Shown: one piece after another, positions 1 to 8,021 of the stretch
Layout of the letters: each line of letters begins with the position of its first letter
How positions within the stretch are numbered: the stretch's first letter is position 1
Source: Clostridiales bacterium
Lineage (GTDB): Bacteria; Bacillota; Clostridia; Lachnospirales; Lachnospiraceae
Direction of reading: 5' to 3'
NCBI GenBank assembly: GCA_018374355.1
Contig: JAHAFI010000029.1
Location: forward strand, 1 to 38,919
DNA: 38,919 nt
The notes under the pieces: generated by a model
Database searches by the model: none
Seen by the model: the letters and a program-made list of their open reading frames with translations, nothing else
Told to the model about the DNA's origin: nothing
Program-made: the position numbers and the translations under genes

Positions 1-120
1 ACTGGGTTTGTTAGGTTTATTAAGGTTACCCTTTTTTAGAAAATTAAAAATATTCAACTTTTTTCACATCACCCCTTGACATTTCTTAGCTGGACTTTTC
101 CTATAACAGGGTTCACCCCA

Positions 121-1482
121 TTAGATTTTTATCTCCATCCATTTCCCGCTTTTAAATCTGAGGGAATTAAATGCCAGACGGCAGAACTGATCCGCCACGA
201 TTCCCCACCAGATTCCATTGATTCCCCAACCGCATATATAGCAGAACACATAGGATGCAATCGTCCGCACAAAAGTTACGCTGACACAGGAACTCATCAT
301 AGTATAAGCCACATCCCCCGCCCCACGCAGACATCCGGTAAAGATAACCTGTGAAATCTGAAATAAAACAATCACCATCACAATTCTGGTAATATCGATT
401 CCGATGCTGACAATATGCTCCTCCTGAAAAAACAGCCGATACAGCGTTTCTCCAAAGAAAAAGTAAAATAATGACATCAGAGCCGCCAGCATCAGTCCGA
501 TTTTCTGGCACAGCATCCCGTATTTTTTAGCCTTTGGTTTGTTATTTTCTCCCAGACTCTGTCCAATCAGCGTCACTGCGGCCGCCTGCATACCATCACC
601 CATGGAAAAGGATAAACTCAGCGCATTCATTCCCACCTGATGGGCCGCCATGGCTGCTGTTCCCATATCTGCCGCCATCACCGCCGTGCTCATAAACCCG
701 ATACGCATCAGCACCTGTTCTACAAACGCACTGCTTGCCAGCCGGAAAATCGTTTTGACTTCCCCGAATTTTTGCCACAGCTTTTCCCGCAAGATCAAAG
801 GCATACTCAGAAAAGAATCCTTCCTGAACAGGGAAAAAATACTGATCGTGCAGGCAACAGCCGTACCAAATACAGTTGCCAAAGCCGCTCCCTGAATTCC
901 CAGCTTTGGAAATCCCATATTGCCCCCAATCAGCAGATAATTTCCCACAACATTCACAACACTGGATATAGTATTCGTGTACATGGCAATCCGGGTATTT
1001 CCGGCGCCTCTCTGAGCCGCATTGATCACCATCGAAAAAATGTTAAACATCATCCCTCCCATGATAATCCGAAAGTAAAGTACCGCCCCGTCATGGGTAT
1101 CTTCACCGGAACCACAAAGCTCAATGATCCAATCTGCTCCTGCCACAAAAAGAATGCTCATCACCACTCCCAGCGCTGCAACCAAAACCAGAGCTTCCCC
1201 CAGAACTTCATTGGCCTTCCGTCGGGAATTTTCTCCTTTCCTTCTGGCTACAATCGCCGCCACTGCCACATTGATCGCTATAAATAAAGCCAGCCCCAAA
1301 AATTTCGGCTGAGTGGTCAGTCCCACCGATGCCACCGCATCCGCTCCGATTCCACTGACCATCAGAGTGTCAATCATTCCTGCCAGCGAAATAAAAAACG
1401 ATTCAAATACCGCCGGCCATGCTGTTTTTACAACTTTTCCCAGTTGCTCCTTATTCTCTGTCTTTCGTATCTCATTTTCCAT
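121..1482 (-). CDS. MATE family multidrug/cation antiporter
   Basis: A 453-residue integral membrane protein with about 12 hydrophobic segments and the two-fold MatE repeat typical of NorM/DinF-type exporters. Family members use a Na+ or H+ gradient to expel drugs or metabolites across the cytoplasmic membrane; the substrate cannot be read from sequence. Family-like features are the early segment around FESFFISLAGMIDTLMVSG and the second-half counterpart around SSAFVEQVLMRIGFMSTAVM. Length is normal for the family. The ATG at 1482 follows a GAGAGG ribosome site about 7 nt upstream. It is monocistronic as far as the window shows, with its own promoter-like sequence at 1558-1586. A second, divergent MATE gene lies at 25560-26927. 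Family call is firm; function beyond export is open. Confidence 0.93.
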   Translation of the reverse strand: MENEIRKTENKEQLGKVVKTAWPAVFESFFISLAGMIDTLMVSGIGADAVASVGLTTQPKFLGLALFIAINVAVAAIVARRKGENSRRKANEVLGEALVLVAALGVVMSILFVAGADWIIELCGSGEDTHDGAVLYFRIIMGGMMFNIFSMVINAAQRGAGNTRIAMYTNTISSVVNVVGNYLLIGGNMGFPKLGIQGAALATVFGTAVACTISIFSLFRKDSFLSMPLILREKLWQKFGEVKTIFRLASSAFVEQVLMRIGFMSTAVMAADMGTAAMAAHQVGMNALSLSFSMGDGMQAAAVTLIGQSLGENNKPKAKKYGMLCQKIGLMLAALMSLFYFFFGETLYRLFFQEEHIVSIGIDITRIVMVIVLFQISQVIFTGCLRGAGDVAYTMMSSCVSVTFVRTIASYVFCYICGWGINGIWWGIVADQFCRLAFNSLRFKSGKWMEIKI

Positions 1483-1557
1483 ATCCTGCCCTCTCCTGCT
1501 CCTTCATGTTTTCAGGTACATCTCAGCGTATATACCTTTACGCGCTATAGTAAACCC

Positions 1558-1586
1558 ATTATACCATTCTTTACGGCACATTTCAC
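1558..1586 (-). promoter_or_regulatory. Putative sigma-A promoter of the first MATE gene
   Basis: On the minus strand GTGAAA (1586-1581) is followed after 17 nt by a perfect TATAAT (1563-1558) that is preceded by TGG, an extended -10. The predicted transcript starts near 1551, leaving about 70 nt of leader before the ATG at 1482. Seen by eye only. Confidence 0.55.
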
Positions 1587-1672
1587 TATTACTTTCAAAA
1601 GACACCTGTCAAAATGACAGATGCCCGTAAATTACACTATTTTTTCACTATTTTGTCCGCAAACTCCCCATA

Positions 1673-1809
1673 CCAGTCAAAAACCCCGCTGCAAGCAACG
1701 GGGCATCAAATTTGTAACGCTGCAGAGCAGCGGGGTTTTTGACCCTCGCAGCAGTCGCCAAATGGATATGCAAGCATATCCGCATGGCTCGTTGCCTGCG
1801 GGAATAAAA
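1673..1809 (+). repeat. Interspersed repeat core, copy 1
   Basis: A block of about 135 bp that recurs in reverse orientation at 15957-16087. Shared landmarks are GCAAGCAACGGGGCATCAAA, TTTGTAACGCTGCA, the palindrome GGATATGCAAGCATATCC and GGCTCGTTGCCTGCGGGAAT. Inside this copy a 15-bp perfect inverted repeat (1678-1692 with 1727-1741) forms a hairpin ending in TTTTT. The core is followed within 6 nt by the long hairpin at 1815-2065. Reading frames across it give low-complexity peptides that differ between copies, so I treat it as non-coding. It lies downstream of tex and upstream of the MATE promoter. Confidence 0.8.
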
Positions 1810-1814
1810 CGTCA

Positions 1815-2065
1815 GGAGACCCACAGCGCACCGTTCCTTCCTAAGGCATCGGGAGCGGGGGCATGCAGAGACTTATGGAAAACAGCCGGAGAATATGGGG
1901 AGAGAATCGGTTCTCCAAAACCGATTCTCAGGAGTGCTGAAACGAGAAATTCTTCAGAATTTCTTGTTGAATCACTCCGGTGCCCCATATTCTCCGGCTG
2001 TTTTCCATTAGTCACTGCTGCCCCCGCTCCCTGCCTTAGGAAGGAACGGTGCGCTGTGGGTCTCC
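1815..2065. repeat. Long nested hairpin (inverted repeat, about 250 nt)
   Basis: The outer arms are 1815-1863 and about 2019-2065. They begin GGAGACCCACAGCGCACCGT and match over roughly 47 bp with a 2-nt length difference. A second perfect 24-bp pair sits at 1877-1900 and 1983-2006. The centre folds again (1902-1912 with 1919-1929, plus a GAAATTCT/AGAATTTC stem near 1946). The whole unit would extrude as one branched cruciform or a highly structured RNA. Its right end stops 8 bp before the tex stop codon, so it may also act as the tex terminator. No transposase is encoded. Confidence 0.85.
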
Positions 2066-2072
2066 GTCCGGT

Positions 2073-4220
2073 TTACTTAATCCCCTTCATGGACAACCCA
2101 ATTCTCTTCTTATTGAGATCCACGCTGATTACCCGCACATCCACTACATCGCCCACACTGACAGCCTCCAGCGGATGTTTGATATATTTCTCTGTCATCT
2201 GCGAAATATGCACCAGTCCGTCCTGATGGACACCGATATCCACAAATGCTCCAAAGTCAATGACATTCCGGACCGTTCCTTTCAGGATCATTCCCTCTTT
2301 CAGATTCTTCATATCCAGTACATCGGATCTTAAAATAGGCTTCGGCATGTCTTCCCTTGGGTCTCTTCCCGGACGGCCCAGTTCTTTCACGATATCCTGA
2401 AGGGTGATTTCACCAACTCCCAGTTCCTCTGCAGTCTGCTTATAATCCTTGATATAAATCGCTTTCGGTCCTGCTGCAAAGTAATCTTTCACGGTAAATC
2501 CCTGCTTTTCAAACAGCTTTTCCACTGCCTCATAGCTCTCCGGATGAACGCTGGTGGCATCCAGCGGATTTTTTCCTCCCAGAATGCGCATAAAGCCTGC
2601 ACACTGTTCAAAGGCTTTCGGGCCCAGCTTCGCTACCTTCAAAAGCTCCCGGCGGTTGGTGAATCTTCCGTTTTCTTCACGGTAGGCCACGATATTTTTA
2701 GCAATCACCTTGCTGACTCCCGAAATGTATTCCAGCAGTGACGCGGAAGCTGTATTCAGATCCACCCCAACCTTATTTACGCTGTCCTCAACTACACCGT
2801 TCAAAGCCTCTCCCAGCTTCTTCTGGTTCATATCGTGCTGATACTGGCCCACACCGATGGCTTTGGGATCGATCTTTACCAGCTCTGCCAGCGGATCCTG
2901 CAGCCGTCTTGCGATGGAAGCCGCACTTCTCTGTCCCACATCAAAGTTGGGAAATTCCTCTGTTGCCAGCTTACTTGCAGAATATACGGATGCTCCGGCT
3001 TCGTTGGTAATCACGTACTGCACCTTCTGGGGAATTTCCTTCAAAAGCTCCACGATAATCTGCTCAGATTCTCTGGAAGCCGTACCATTTCCCACGGAAA
3101 TCAACTGAATGCCGTATTTCGTAATCATTTTCTTCAATGTATCTTTTGCCGCTTTGATCTTAGCCTCTGTGGTTGGGGCTGTGGGATAAATGACTGTAGT
3201 ATCCAGTACCTTTCCCGTCTCGTCCACTACCGCCAGCTTACATCCGGTACGGAACGCCGGGTCCCATCCGAGAACCACCTTGCCCACGATTGGCGGCTGC
3301 ATCAGAAGCTGTTCCAGATTCTTCCCAAATACCTTGATTGCTCCGTCCTCTGCCTTCTCGGTCAGATCGTTTCGGATTTCCCTCTCGATGGCCGGGGCTA
3401 TAAGCCTTTTATAGCTGTCTTCCACCACTGCTTCCAGAAGAGGTTTGGTATTGGGATTCTCTTTTTTGATCACCTGACGTTTCAGCCATGACAGGATTTC
3501 TTCCTCCGGTGCGTTGATCTTTACAGTCAGGATTTTTTCTTTCTCACCACGGTTCAGGGCAAGCACGCGATGGCCTGCAATCTTTGCAATCGGCTCTTCA
3601 AAGGCATAGTACATTTCGTAAACGGATTCTTCCCCTTCTTTTTTCGCAGAAGAAGAGATGGAACCGCTTTTTACTGTCATTTTGCGTATGGCAATTCTGT
3701 AATCCGCCTCGTCGGAAACTGCCTCTGCCAGAATATCCTGCGCCCCTGCAATGGCTTCATTTACATCTGCCACTCCCTTTTCCTCAGATACGAAGCTTTC
3801 CGCTTCCTTCTCCAGTGTATTGGCTGTCATCTGAAGCAAAATGATATTTGCCAGCGGCTCCAGTCCTTTTTCTTTGGCAATGGTAGCTCTGGTGCGGCGT
3901 TTCGGACGGTACGGACGGTACAGATCCTCCACAACCACCAGTGTTTTTGCTTCCAGAATTGCTTTTTTCAGCTCTTCGGTCAGCTTTCCCTGCTCTTCGA
4001 TGCTTGACAGCACCTGTGCTTTTTTATCTTCCAGATTTCTCAGATACAGCAGTCTCTCATGCAGATTTCTCAGCACTTCGTCATTTAAGGAACCTGTAGC
4101 TTCCTTTCGGTATCTGGAAATAAAGGGAATCGTATTTCCCTCATCTATTAATTTTACGGCAGCCTCAATCTGCCATTTTTCCACTTTCAGTTCTTCGGTT
4201 AATGCCTGAATAATATCCAT
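2073..4220 (-). CDS. tex: Tex family RNA-binding transcription accessory protein
   Basis: A 715-residue protein matching the full-length Tex architecture: an N-terminal helical domain, a YqgF/RNase H-like fold around 315-455 beginning near VVLGWDPAFRTGCKLAVVD, helix-hairpin-helix repeats around 480-560 (LNTASASLLEYISGV), and an S1 RNA-binding domain at 640-715 (GTVRNVIDFGAFVDIGVHQD). Tex proteins bind nucleic acid through the S1 domain and act with RNA polymerase or RNA turnover; the exact role in Clostridia is not settled. The ATG at 4220 follows an AAAAGGAG site. It is transcribed alone from a TTGACA promoter at 4258-4287, and its stop codon abuts the long hairpin. Confidence 0.96.
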   Translation of the reverse strand: MDIIQALTEELKVEKWQIEAAVKLIDEGNTIPFISRYRKEATGSLNDEVLRNLHERLLYLRNLEDKKAQVLSSIEEQGKLTEELKKAILEAKTLVVVEDLYRPYRPKRRTRATIAKEKGLEPLANIILLQMTANTLEKEAESFVSEEKGVADVNEAIAGAQDILAEAVSDEADYRIAIRKMTVKSGSISSSAKKEGEESVYEMYYAFEEPIAKIAGHRVLALNRGEKEKILTVKINAPEEEILSWLKRQVIKKENPNTKPLLEAVVEDSYKRLIAPAIEREIRNDLTEKAEDGAIKVFGKNLEQLLMQPPIVGKVVLGWDPAFRTGCKLAVVDETGKVLDTTVIYPTAPTTEAKIKAAKDTLKKMITKYGIQLISVGNGTASRESEQIIVELLKEIPQKVQYVITNEAGASVYSASKLATEEFPNFDVGQRSAASIARRLQDPLAELVKIDPKAIGVGQYQHDMNQKKLGEALNGVVEDSVNKVGVDLNTASASLLEYISGVSKVIAKNIVAYREENGRFTNRRELLKVAKLGPKAFEQCAGFMRILGGKNPLDATSVHPESYEAVEKLFEKQGFTVKDYFAAGPKAIYIKDYKQTAEELGVGEITLQDIVKELGRPGRDPREDMPKPILRSDVLDMKNLKEGMILKGTVRNVIDFGAFVDIGVHQDGLVHISQMTEKYIKHPLEAVSVGDVVDVRVISVDLNKKRIGLSMKGIK

Positions 4221-4257
4221 CTGTGCAGCTCCTTTTCTATTACTTATGTCTTGTAAT

Positions 4258-4287
4258 ACCTTACCAAAGGCAGGCTTCTTTTGTCAA
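4258..4287 (-). promoter_or_regulatory. Putative promoter of tex
   Basis: On the minus strand a perfect TTGACA (4287-4282) is followed after 18 nt by TAAGGT (4263-4258). The -10 is poor, and TATTAC lies 5 nt further on as an alternative with too long a spacer. The -35 ends 8 bp from the repeat at 4295-4448. Confidence 0.45.
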
Positions 4288-4294
4288 TACTGAT

Positions 4295-4448
4295 AATATT
4301 CCGCAAGGTGTTTTCGCGCAGATTGCGCGGAAATCCCGAGACATACAGCGCCAAAATGGGATGATGCATCGTGAAGCGTGTTGCTGTGAACAGAGCAAAC
4401 AGTAACAATAGTTCCCCTTCATCCGCAAAAAACGCTCCGCGGAATATT
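4295..4448. repeat. Interspersed GCGCCAAA repeat, copy A
   Basis: Bounded by a perfect 10-bp terminal inverted repeat, AATATTCCGC (4295-4304) and GCGGAATATT (4439-4448). The core reads CCGCAAGGTGTT, a small hairpin, then AATCCCGAGACATAC and GCGCCAAA. The same core occurs at 16246-16360 and, reversed, in 24820-24963. The right half holds the imperfect palindrome GTTGCTGTGAAC..CAAACAGTAAC, related to the one at 25218-25244. The element fills the space between the divergent tex and DUF4190-gene promoters; both -35 boxes sit at its edges. Confidence 0.75.
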
Positions 4449-4476
4449 GCCAGTGAATACTAAGATATGCTATACT
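4447..4476 (+). promoter_or_regulatory. Putative promoter of the DUF4190-like gene
   Basis: TTGCCA (4447-4452), an 18-nt spacer, then TATACT (4471-4476) preceded by TGC, an extended -10. The start site would be near 4483. That excludes the in-frame ATG at 4467 as a start and supports the ATG at 4545. The -35 overlaps the last two bases of repeat copy A. Confidence 0.6.
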
Positions 4477-4544
4477 GTCCTATAGATGTCGGGGCTAAAA
4501 AGCTTTGCCCCAGTATATCGTCTATCAGTATGGAGGAAAATTTT

Positions 4545-5417
4545 ATGGATGAAAATCAGAGACAGGATTGGTGGCCGGAAGAACGTCCGGCTGGCACTGC
4601 ACAAAATCCTGAACAAAATACACCGCCTGCCGGAAATGATCCTGCGCAGGAGCCTCTCCGGGAAGCACCGTATTCCTATGAACCCGGCGCAGATTCTGAC
4701 CATTCCCCTGATCAGAATCTGCAATATTCAGACAGTTTCCGGAACCAGCAAAACCAATCTGGTCAGCAAAATTCCGACAACTACTGGAATCAGCAGAACC
4801 AGTCTAACCAGCAAAATTCCGACAACTATTGGAATCAGCAGAACCAGTCTAACCAGCAAAATTCCGACAACTACTGGAATCAGCAAAGCCAGTCTAACCA
4901 GCAAAATTCTGACAACTACTGGAACCAGCAGAACCAGTCTAACCGGCAAAATTCCGACAACTACTGGAACCAGCAGAACCGTCAGAATGCAGGAAACGGC
5001 TGGAACCAGCAAAATTACGGCTATCAGCCTCAGCGTCCGCTAAATAACGCCATGGCTATTGCCTCTCTGGTAATGGGAATTTTGTCCATCGTTCTGATTT
5101 GCTGCGGGCTTTCCTATTGCTTCGGCGCACTGGGCATTATTTTTGCACTGCTTTCCAGAAAGAACGGACCTATGGAATCACAGGCCAAAATCGGACTGGG
5201 ACTTTCCATTGGCGGTACGGTATTCGGGCTGCTGACTATCCTTATGCTTCTGATAGGAAACTCTTCCTTTGAAATCCTTCAGGAATATCAGCGCTTCTAC
5301 AATGAATACGAGGAGAATCCTTATTTTGACTCCGACAGTCCCTTCGATTCCTATCCGGGTCTGGATAATTTTGAAGACTGGTACTATGAAGTACCTGACA
5401 GCAGTGATTCCCTGTAA
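4545..5417 (+). CDS. DUF4190-like membrane protein with Q/N-rich tandem repeats
   Basis: A 290-residue protein. The N-terminal third is hydrophilic and proline/acid rich. It is followed by five 15-residue repeats of the type NQQNQSNQQNSDNYW plus a shortened sixth unit (residues about 67-153). The C-terminal part has two membrane segments with small-residue spacing (NAMAIASLVMGILSIVLICC and IGLGLSIGGTVFGLLTILML), the DUF4190 pattern. An acidic tail follows. The ATG at 4545 has GGAGG 8 nt upstream; an upstream in-frame ATG at 4467 lies before the predicted transcript start. The hydrophilic part probably faces the cytoplasm or forms a flexible linker. Function is unknown. Related proteins often sit with DUF2752 and DUF975 genes, as here. 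Confidence 0.8.
   Translation: MDENQRQDWWPEERPAGTAQNPEQNTPPAGNDPAQEPLREAPYSYEPGADSDHSPDQNLQYSDSFRNQQNQSGQQNSDNYWNQQNQSNQQNSDNYWNQQNQSNQQNSDNYWNQQSQSNQQNSDNYWNQQNQSNRQNSDNYWNQQNRQNAGNGWNQQNYGYQPQRPLNNAMAIASLVMGILSIVLICCGLSYCFGALGIIFALLSRKNGPMESQAKIGLGLSIGGTVFGLLTILMLLIGNSSFEILQEYQRFYNEYEENPYFDSDSPFDSYPGLDNFEDWYYEVPDSSDSL
4743..5003 (+). repeat. 45-bp in-frame tandem repeat
   Basis: Five 45-bp units (4743-4787, 4788-4832, 4833-4877, 4878-4922, 4923-4967) and a 36-bp diverged sixth (4968-5003). Each starts AACCAGCA or AATCAGCA and ends CTACTGG or CTATTGG. All units keep the reading frame, so copy number changes would lengthen or shorten the Q/N linker without a frameshift. The units are almost identical at the DNA level, which suggests recent expansion. 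Confidence 0.93.
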
Positions 5418-5431
5418 GTTTCCTTACAGGG
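5410..5431. terminator. Hairpin shared by two convergent genes
   Basis: A perfect 9-bp stem, CCCTGTAAG/CTTACAGGG, with a TTTC loop. It contains the stop codons of both the plus-strand gene ending at 5417 and the minus-strand gene ending at 5424. No clear U-tract follows on either strand, so termination by this hairpin alone is uncertain. Confidence 0.5.
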
Positions 5432-5858
5432 TTATATGGAAGACCAGCAATAACAGATTACGAAGAAGGCAATTAACAATCACAAGAACGGCAGCGCCGG
5501 TTCCGTACCACCTGTGGTAACGGCTTCCTACAGCGATTTTTCTTCCCGACAGCCACTCGATGGTATTGGAAATCAGATACCATCCATACAGTCCGGCTGC
5601 GTAAACCACAATGGGATGATACCAGACTGACTGTAAGATATGGCCCCTGAGCAGTTCCAAAACCGCCCGGGTTCCGCCGCATCCGGGGCAGTACAGCCCC
5701 ACCATAGAACGGAATACGCAAGGTGGCATCAGACGGATCAGACGCTCCGGGGATATCCCCGCAACCTGAAGCCACAGCCACCCCAGTCCTGCCAGCGCTA
5801 TCAGGCACCAACTGATCTGGCAGAGGCGGTATGATTTTTTTTCTTCTGTTTGTTCCAT
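5424..5858 (-). CDS. DUF2752 domain membrane protein
   Basis: A 144-residue protein with about three membrane segments and the DUF2752 signature GLYCPGCGGTRAV, where the CPGCG cysteines and TR motif are the most conserved part of the family. Family function is not known; the paired cysteines suggest metal binding or a disulphide near the membrane. The ATG at 5858 has a GGGAG site 9 nt upstream. Its 3' end faces the DUF4190-like gene with 6 bp between stop codons. Its 5' end is only 39 bp from the divergent DUF975 gene, so the promoters of the pair must overlap or lie inside the neighbouring gene. Confidence 0.87.
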   Translation of the reverse strand: MEQTEEKKSYRLCQISWCLIALAGLGWLWLQVAGISPERLIRLMPPCVFRSMVGLYCPGCGGTRAVLELLRGHILQSVWYHPIVVYAAGLYGWYLISNTIEWLSGRKIAVGSRYHRWYGTGAAVLVIVNCLLRNLLLLVFHITL

Positions 5859-5897
5859 GTGATAATTCTCCCTTCCTCTCTACCATGGAGGTTTATT

Positions 5898-6644
5898 ATG
5901 AAATATTCGTCAAAAGACTTGAAAGCCATGGCCAGAACACAACTGACCGGCAAATACGGCATCTTTATCGGCGCCTATGTACTCTATAACGTGATTACCG
6001 AAATCGTCTCACTCATCCTTAATTTTGCAGTGGGAATCCCTCTCGCAGGTCTGGGTATGCCCTTTTATTTACAGCAGCAGCAGCCTTCACGGCTTATTCT
6101 TTATTTTTTATTTATGGTACTTATTACTCTGATTCTATCAATTCTCAGCCTCGGATTCAATAAAATGTTTCTGGATGGAAGCCGCGGCCTGCAGGTTCGT
6201 TTTGAAGATCTTTTTTACGGATTCCGTCATCATCCGGATCGGGTGATCCTCATGCAGTTTCTTATGCTGCTGATTAATCTCGCCTGTATCCTGCCGGGAT
6301 TTGTTCTGATGATTCTGGGTATGTTCAATGAATCTGTAGGGCTTCTCATTACTTCCAGTGTTCTGATGCTTGCTGCCTTTGTGCCTGTTATTTATTTTTC
6401 CCTTGCCTTCAGTCAGGCCATGTATCTTATGGCAGACTATGACGATCTGGGTGCGGTACAGGCGCTGAAGGAAAGCCGCCGCCTGATGGTTGGAAATAAA
6501 GGCCGGATGTTTTATCTCCAGTTAAGCTTTATCGGTCTCAGCCTTCTGGGAATTTTGTCCTGCGGTCTGGGTCTGCTCTGGGTATTTCCTTACCAGTCCA
6601 TGACCTTTGCAAACTTTTACCGGAATCTGGGAAATGAAATTTAA
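5898..6644 (+). CDS. DUF975 family integral membrane protein
   Basis: A 248-residue protein starting MKYSSKDLKAMARTQLTGKY, the usual opening of DUF975 proteins, followed by about six hydrophobic segments. The family is widespread in Firmicutes and has no assigned activity. I chose the ATG at 5898 because GGAGG lies 6 nt upstream and the family motif starts there; an in-frame ATG at 5850 would add 16 residues overlapping the start of the divergent DUF2752 gene. A strong bidirectional terminator lies 50 nt downstream. Together with the two preceding genes it forms a small cluster of uncharacterised membrane proteins. Confidence 0.85.
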   Translation: MKYSSKDLKAMARTQLTGKYGIFIGAYVLYNVITEIVSLILNFAVGIPLAGLGMPFYLQQQQPSRLILYFLFMVLITLILSILSLGFNKMFLDGSRGLQVRFEDLFYGFRHHPDRVILMQFLMLLINLACILPGFVLMILGMFNESVGLLITSSVLMLAAFVPVIYFSLAFSQAMYLMADYDDLGAVQALKESRRLMVGNKGRMFYLQLSFIGLSLLGILSCGLGLLWVFPYQSMTFANFYRNLGNEI

Positions 6645-6693
6645 ATGGCAACGGTTCACGCTTCATAGTTGCATTTCATTATAGTATACAACC

Positions 6694-6743
6694 AAAGAAA
6701 AGCCGATGGCGCAGTCAACTCACTGTTCCATCGGCTTTTCTTT
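6694..6743. terminator. Bidirectional rho-independent terminator
   Basis: A 16-bp perfect stem AAAGAAAAGCCGATGG (6694-6709) with CCATCGGCTTTTCTTT (6728-6743) and an 18-nt loop. A runs on the left and T runs on the right make it work in both directions. It ends transcription of the DUF975 gene (plus) and the aspartate kinase operon (minus), and its right arm touches the aspartate kinase stop codon. Confidence 0.9.
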
Positions 6744-7954
6744 TACTCGGATAACCCAAAGGCCTCATGTACCGCATTCATAGCCGCCACGGCATCTCTG
6801 GTAGCCACCAGCACCGTGATACGGATCTCAGATGTCGCGATCATGTTGATATTGACATTCTGGCTGTACAGACATTCAAACATCTTCGCTGCCACCCCCG
6901 GATTGGACATCATGCCTGCTCCCACGATGGACAATTTTGCCACATCTGTATTGTACTCCACACGCTCAAATCCCAGTACCTCTTTATATTCTTCCAGAAG
7001 TTCAATAGCTTCTTTCAGATTTTCATGGGACACGGTAAAGGAAATATCCTTTGTGCCCTCACGGCCTACTGACTGGATGATAATATCCACGTTGATATTA
7101 TGTCTTGCCAGCGTATTAAATAATTTAAATGCGCTTCCCGGTATATCCTGTATTCCAATCACGGAGATTCTGTCCGCATTGCGGTCCAGAGCCACTCCGC
7201 TGATAATCATTCTTTCCATCTTCTTTACGACCTCCTTAACCACAGTTCCTTCCGACTCATTCAGACTGGAGCGCACCACAAGGCGCACGCCATATTTTTT
7301 CGCCATCTCCACCGAACGGTTGTGAAGCACTCCCGCTCCCAGTGCAGCCAGATCCAGCATCTCATCATAGGTGATTGCTTTCAATTTTTTCGCTGTAGGC
7401 ACAAGCCGGGGATCTGCGGTATAAACGCCGTCTACATCCGTATAAATTTCACATGCATCTGCATGAAGGGCTGCGGCCAGAGCCACAGCTGTGGTATCAG
7501 ACCCTCCTCTTCCCAATGTGGTGAAATCATCGTATTTATTTACTCCCTGAAAACCGGTCACAATAACGATTTTCCGGTCATCCAGTTCTCTTCTGATTCT
7601 TTCCGTATCCACCTTTTTCAGACGGGCATTTCCATGGGCGCTGGTGGTATTCATGGGCACCTGAAAGGCATTCAGGGATACCGCACGGACACCCAGTTCT
7701 GCCATAGCCATGGCCATCAGGGATACCGACATCTGTTCGCCGATGGTAAGCAGCATATCCATCTCTCTTTTTGGTGGGTTGGGATTGATATCCTTTGCTT
7801 TTGCAATCAGCTCATCCGTATATTTTCCCATGGCAGAAAGTACAACCACTACATCATTTCCTTCGTTGTACTCTTTTACGCACCGTCTTGCCACATTAAA
7901 AATCCGCTCTTTGTCCGCCACCGAAGTGCCGCCGAATTTCTTAACGATTAACAT
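6743..7954 (-). CDS. Aspartate kinase
   Basis: A 403-residue aspartokinase that phosphorylates L-aspartate, the first step toward lysine, threonine and methionine. The N-terminal kinase motif KKFGGTSV lies at residues 5-12, and the substrate/ATP segment SDTTAVALAAALHADACEIY is present. Two ACT domains occupy about 265-403 and would bind the feedback amino acid. Length fits the monofunctional class. An in-frame GTG at 7957 is possible, but the ATG at 7954 has the better 6-nt spacing from GGAGG. It is the last gene of a four-gene minus-strand operon with homoserine dehydrogenase, favouring a threonine/methionine role; no lysine genes are nearby. The specific feedback inhibitor cannot be assigned. 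Confidence 0.95.
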   Translation of the reverse strand: MLIVKKFGGTSVADKERIFNVARRCVKEYNEGNDVVVVLSAMGKYTDELIAKAKDINPNPPKREMDMLLTIGEQMSVSLMAMAMAELGVRAVSLNAFQVPMNTTSAHGNARLKKVDTERIRRELDDRKIVIVTGFQGVNKYDDFTTLGRGGSDTTAVALAAALHADACEIYTDVDGVYTADPRLVPTAKKLKAITYDEMLDLAALGAGVLHNRSVEMAKKYGVRLVVRSSLNESEGTVVKEVVKKMERMIISGVALDRNADRISVIGIQDIPGSAFKLFNTLARHNINVDIIIQSVGREGTKDISFTVSHENLKEAIELLEEYKEVLGFERVEYNTDVAKLSIVGAGMMSNPGVAAKMFECLYSQNVNINMIATSEIRITVLVATRDAVAAMNAVHEAFGLSE

Positions 7955-8021
7955 CACTTTCCTCCTGACTGTGTAATGATGCAGGGGAAATCCCCCGTTA
8001 TCACTTCATCCGGGCAGAAAA

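Noticed and set aside
1..120. TTGACA at 76-81 as a promoter
   Set aside because: The nearest -10-like sequence (TATAAC) is 20 nt away, and downstream lies only the 3' end of the opposite-strand MATE gene. I see no supported feature in these 120 bases.
1621..2226. 201-codon plus-strand frame across repeat block 1
   Set aside because: It runs through inverted repeats and into antisense tex, has no good ribosome site, and does not align as protein with the frames in repeat copy 2.
4743..5003. Regular repeats that could be read as a CRISPR array
   Set aside because: Units are directly adjacent with no spacers, keep the reading frame and code for the Q/N linker of the DUF4190-like protein.
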